From assembly GCA_003142495.1 (NCBI GenBank), contig PLMM01000353.1:1-7105 (forward strand): a stretch of 7,105 bases of DNA, read 5' to 3'. A program made the translations under genes and the position numbers. The DNA comes from Gemmatimonadota bacterium (lineage in GTDB: Bacteria; Gemmatimonadota; Gemmatimonadetes; Gemmatimonadales; Gemmatimonadaceae). Shown here in pieces: positions 5,561 to 7,105 of this stretch. How positions within the stretch are numbered: position 1 is the stretch's first letter; every line of letters starts with the position of its first letter. Under the pieces are notes generated by a model. It was not told the origin of the DNA. It did no database searches and worked only from the letters and a program-made list of their open reading frames with translations.

Positions 5561-7081
5561 GTGACGCGCGCGGCACATCAGGAGCCAAACGTTCTCCGCC
5601 TGAAGCGGCTGGGGATCGACACGTATCAGGAGCTCGTAATTTTCATGTCGACCGCCTCCCCCATCTGCCGCTCCGAGGGGTGGGCGGCGCAGTCGCGTGT
5701 GCAGGTCTCGCACAACGGTCGCTCAATCGTGACGACGTTGAACGTCACGACCTCGGCGCTCCTCGGTCCGGATGAGGCCAGCCTTTCCGAGGCCGCCTGG
5801 CGCGTCCTCGGCGCGGCCGAAGGCGATCTCGTGCGACTCACGCACGCATTGCCGGTCGAGTCGTTGAGTCAGGTGCGCGCAAAAGTGTATGGCGAGAAGC
5901 TGACGGCGGCGGGCATCGCATCGATCGTTCGCGACATCGTGGCGGGACGCTATTCCGACATCGATCTGGCGGCGTTCGTCACTGCGTTCGGCGGTACGAA
6001 GACCGACCTCGACGAGACCATCGCGCTCACCACTGCGATGATCGAGACGGGCGAACGATTGTACTGGGGCCGTGCGCCGATCGTCGACAAGCATTGCGTT
6101 GGCGGGCTGCCGGGCAACCGCACGAGCATGATCGTCGTGCCGATCGTGGCCGCGTGCGGACTCACGATACCCAAGACTTCGTCGCGCGCCATCACGTCGC
6201 CTGCGGGGACCGCGGACGCCATGGAAACAGTGGCGCCCGTAGATCTCGATCTCACCCAGATGCGCCACGTCGTCGAGCGCGAGGGCGCGTGCATCGTGTG
6301 GGGTGGCCGCGTGCGCTTGGCACCCGCCGATGATGTGATCATCAGCGTCGAGCGGTCGCTCGACTTCGACAGCACCACGCAGCTCGTCGCCTCGGTGCTG
6401 TCGAAGAAGGCGGCCGCTGGCTCGACGCACGTCGTGATCGACATACCCGTTGGCCCTACCGCCAAGGTCAGATCGACGGTGGCCGCCGGCCTGCTCGAGT
6501 CGATGTTCGAGGCTGTCGGCGCGAAAATCGGTTTGTCCATTCGCGTCGTGCGAACCGACGGCACACAGCCCGTTGGGCGGGGCATCGGTCCCGCGCTCGA
6601 AGCGCGCGATGTGCTCCGTGTGCTGCGCCAGTCGCCGGATGCGCCGGAAGACTTGCGCGCGCGTGCGCTCATGCTCGCGGGCTCCGTGCTGGAAGTGGGT
6701 GGCGCTGCGCCCGCAGGAGCGGGCCTCGCGCGAGCGCAGGCAACGCTCGAGAGCGGCGATGCGCTTCGCAAATTCGAGGCGGTGTGTGGCGCGCAAGGTG
6801 GAATGAGAGAGCCGGCGATCGCCCCCCTCACGCACGTGGTACGCGCGACGCGCCCGGGGCAGGTCATCGGCATCGACAACCGTCGGCTTGCCCGCCTCGC
6901 GAAACTCGCCGGCGCGCCGCGCGCCGCGTCCGCGGGGCTCGAGCTTCACGCGCGTCTCGGCACCAAGGTCCACGGCGACGAACCACTCATGACGATTTAC
7001 GCCGAAGCGCAGGGCGAACTGGACTACGCGCGCGAGTATCTCGCCGCCAATCCACAGGTGATGGATCTCGAGGACAGTTGA
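5561..7081 (+). CDS. deoA: Thymidine phosphorylase family protein, archaeal AMP-phosphorylase type
   Basis: This is a nucleoside or nucleotide phosphorylase: phosphate cleaves the glycosidic bond, giving free base and a sugar 1-phosphate (ribose 1,5-bisphosphate if the substrate is AMP, CMP or UMP). The 506 residues include an N-terminal extension of about 90 residues (LRLKRLGIDTYQELVIFM onward) that bacterial DeoA lacks and archaeal AMP phosphorylases have. The helical domain follows (SLSQVRAKVYGEKL near 101). Then come the phosphate-binding DKHCVGGLPGNRTSM (176-190, His178 matching E. coli His85), KTSSRAITSPAGTADAME (205-222), and VWGGRVRLAPADD (246-258). Arg265, Ser278 and Lys282 align with the E. 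coli base-binding Arg171, Ser186 and Lys190, with a loop two residues shorter. The C-terminal pyrimidine-phosphorylase domain ends with LHARLGTKVHGDEPLMTIYAEA (462-483). GTG 5561 was chosen by its AAGGAG. The next frame starts four bases after the stop, which suggests an operon with a sugar-phosphate or PRPP enzyme. Thymidine versus nucleotide substrate cannot be decided from sequence alone; the symbol deoA is used for both. Confidence 0.93.
   Translation: MTRAAHQEPNVLRLKRLGIDTYQELVIFMSTASPICRSEGWAAQSRVQVSHNGRSIVTTLNVTTSALLGPDEASLSEAAWRVLGAAEGDLVRLTHALPVESLSQVRAKVYGEKLTAAGIASIVRDIVAGRYSDIDLAAFVTAFGGTKTDLDETIALTTAMIETGERLYWGRAPIVDKHCVGGLPGNRTSMIVVPIVAACGLTIPKTSSRAITSPAGTADAMETVAPVDLDLTQMRHVVEREGACIVWGGRVRLAPADDVIISVERSLDFDSTTQLVASVLSKKAAAGSTHVVIDIPVGPTAKVRSTVAAGLLESMFEAVGAKIGLSIRVVRTDGTQPVGRGIGPALEARDVLRVLRQSPDAPEDLRARALMLAGSVLEVGGAAPAGAGLARAQATLESGDALRKFEAVCGAQGGMREPAIAPLTHVVRATRPGQVIGIDNRRLARLAKLAGAPRAASAGLELHARLGTKVHGDEPLMTIYAEAQGELDYAREYLAANPQVMDLEDS
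7070..7074 (+). promoter_or_regulatory. Shine-Dalgarno GAGGA for the next gene
   Basis: GAGGA lies inside the last codons of the phosphorylase gene, 11 bases before ATG 7086. The spacing is slightly long but usable, and it supports a real start at 7086 and tight operon organisation. Confidence 0.5.
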
Positions 7082-7085
7082 CGCC

Positions 7086-7105
7086 ATGACCGGCCCGCTC
7101 GTGTT
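7086..7105 (+). CDS. Start of a further gene, possibly ribose-phosphate pyrophosphokinase (partial)
   Basis: Only six full codons are present (MTGPLV) before the window ends. The start is supported by GAGGA at 7070-7074 and by a four-base gap after the phosphorylase stop. From memory, PRPP synthetases found next to this phosphorylase family often begin MTGPLVFALPGN-like, and the last two bases (TT) allow Phe as the next residue. This would make functional sense, since PRPP synthetase uses ribose 5-phosphate to feed nucleotide salvage. Six residues cannot prove the family. Confidence 0.4.

Noticed and set aside
5441..5713. N-terminal extension of the acyl-CoA ligase up to 5713
   Set aside because: It would overlap the phosphorylase start and its ribosome binding site, and the added residues are unlike the family; protein-like sequence starts at ATG 5440.
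5723..7087. 454-residue minus-strand open frame opposite the phosphorylase
   Set aside because: The Arg/His/Glu-rich translation is typical of the antisense of GC-rich coding DNA; the plus strand encodes an intact known family.

Overview
The window is high-GC bacterial DNA (about 64-65% GC by eye) with long clean coding frames and leaderless or closely packed genes. The phylum cannot be fixed from the sequence. The gene set (MgtA-type P-type ATPase, fused ADP-forming acyl-CoA synthetase, archaeal-type nucleoside/nucleotide phosphorylase, probable PRPP synthetase start) resembles stress- and energy-metabolism islands that I recall from Proteobacteria, Gemmatimonadota and similar GC-rich environmental bacteria. 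That resemblance is recollection, not a search result.

Layout. Positions 1 to about 320 contain no recognisable gene, but they hold an unusual run of short, perfect inverted repeats. Positions about 322-633 encode only the C-terminal part of a dienelactone-hydrolase-like alpha/beta hydrolase. It keeps the catalytic Asp and His but lacks the half that carries the nucleophile, so it is most likely a truncated gene. Its stop codon overlaps a GTG start (GTGA, 630-633) that opens an 881-residue MgtA-like P-type ATPase (630-3275, plus strand). Only 23 bp later, and convergent to it, ends a 713-residue acetate/acyl-CoA ligase (ADP-forming) with the alpha and beta subunits fused (5440-3299, minus strand). 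A 120-bp divergent intergenic region, locally AT-rich and with two inverted repeats, separates it from a 506-residue thymidine/AMP-phosphorylase family enzyme (5561-7081, plus strand). The start of that enzyme is fixed by a perfect AAGGAG Shine-Dalgarno sequence. Four bases after its stop a new reading frame begins (7086 onward, MTGPLV...), cut by the window end and possibly a ribose-phosphate pyrophosphokinase.

How the genes may work together. The phosphorylase would release the base from a nucleoside or nucleoside monophosphate and leave a (deoxy)ribose phosphate. A PRPP synthetase next door would connect this to nucleotide salvage. The divergently transcribed ADP-forming acyl-CoA synthetase can make ATP from acyl-CoA, ADP and phosphate. 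The Mg2+-type ATPase would use ATP for cation import. A common theme of energy and nucleotide economy is an inference from gene content. I see no phage, CRISPR, transposase, tRNA or rRNA in the window, and no clear sign of a wholly new system.
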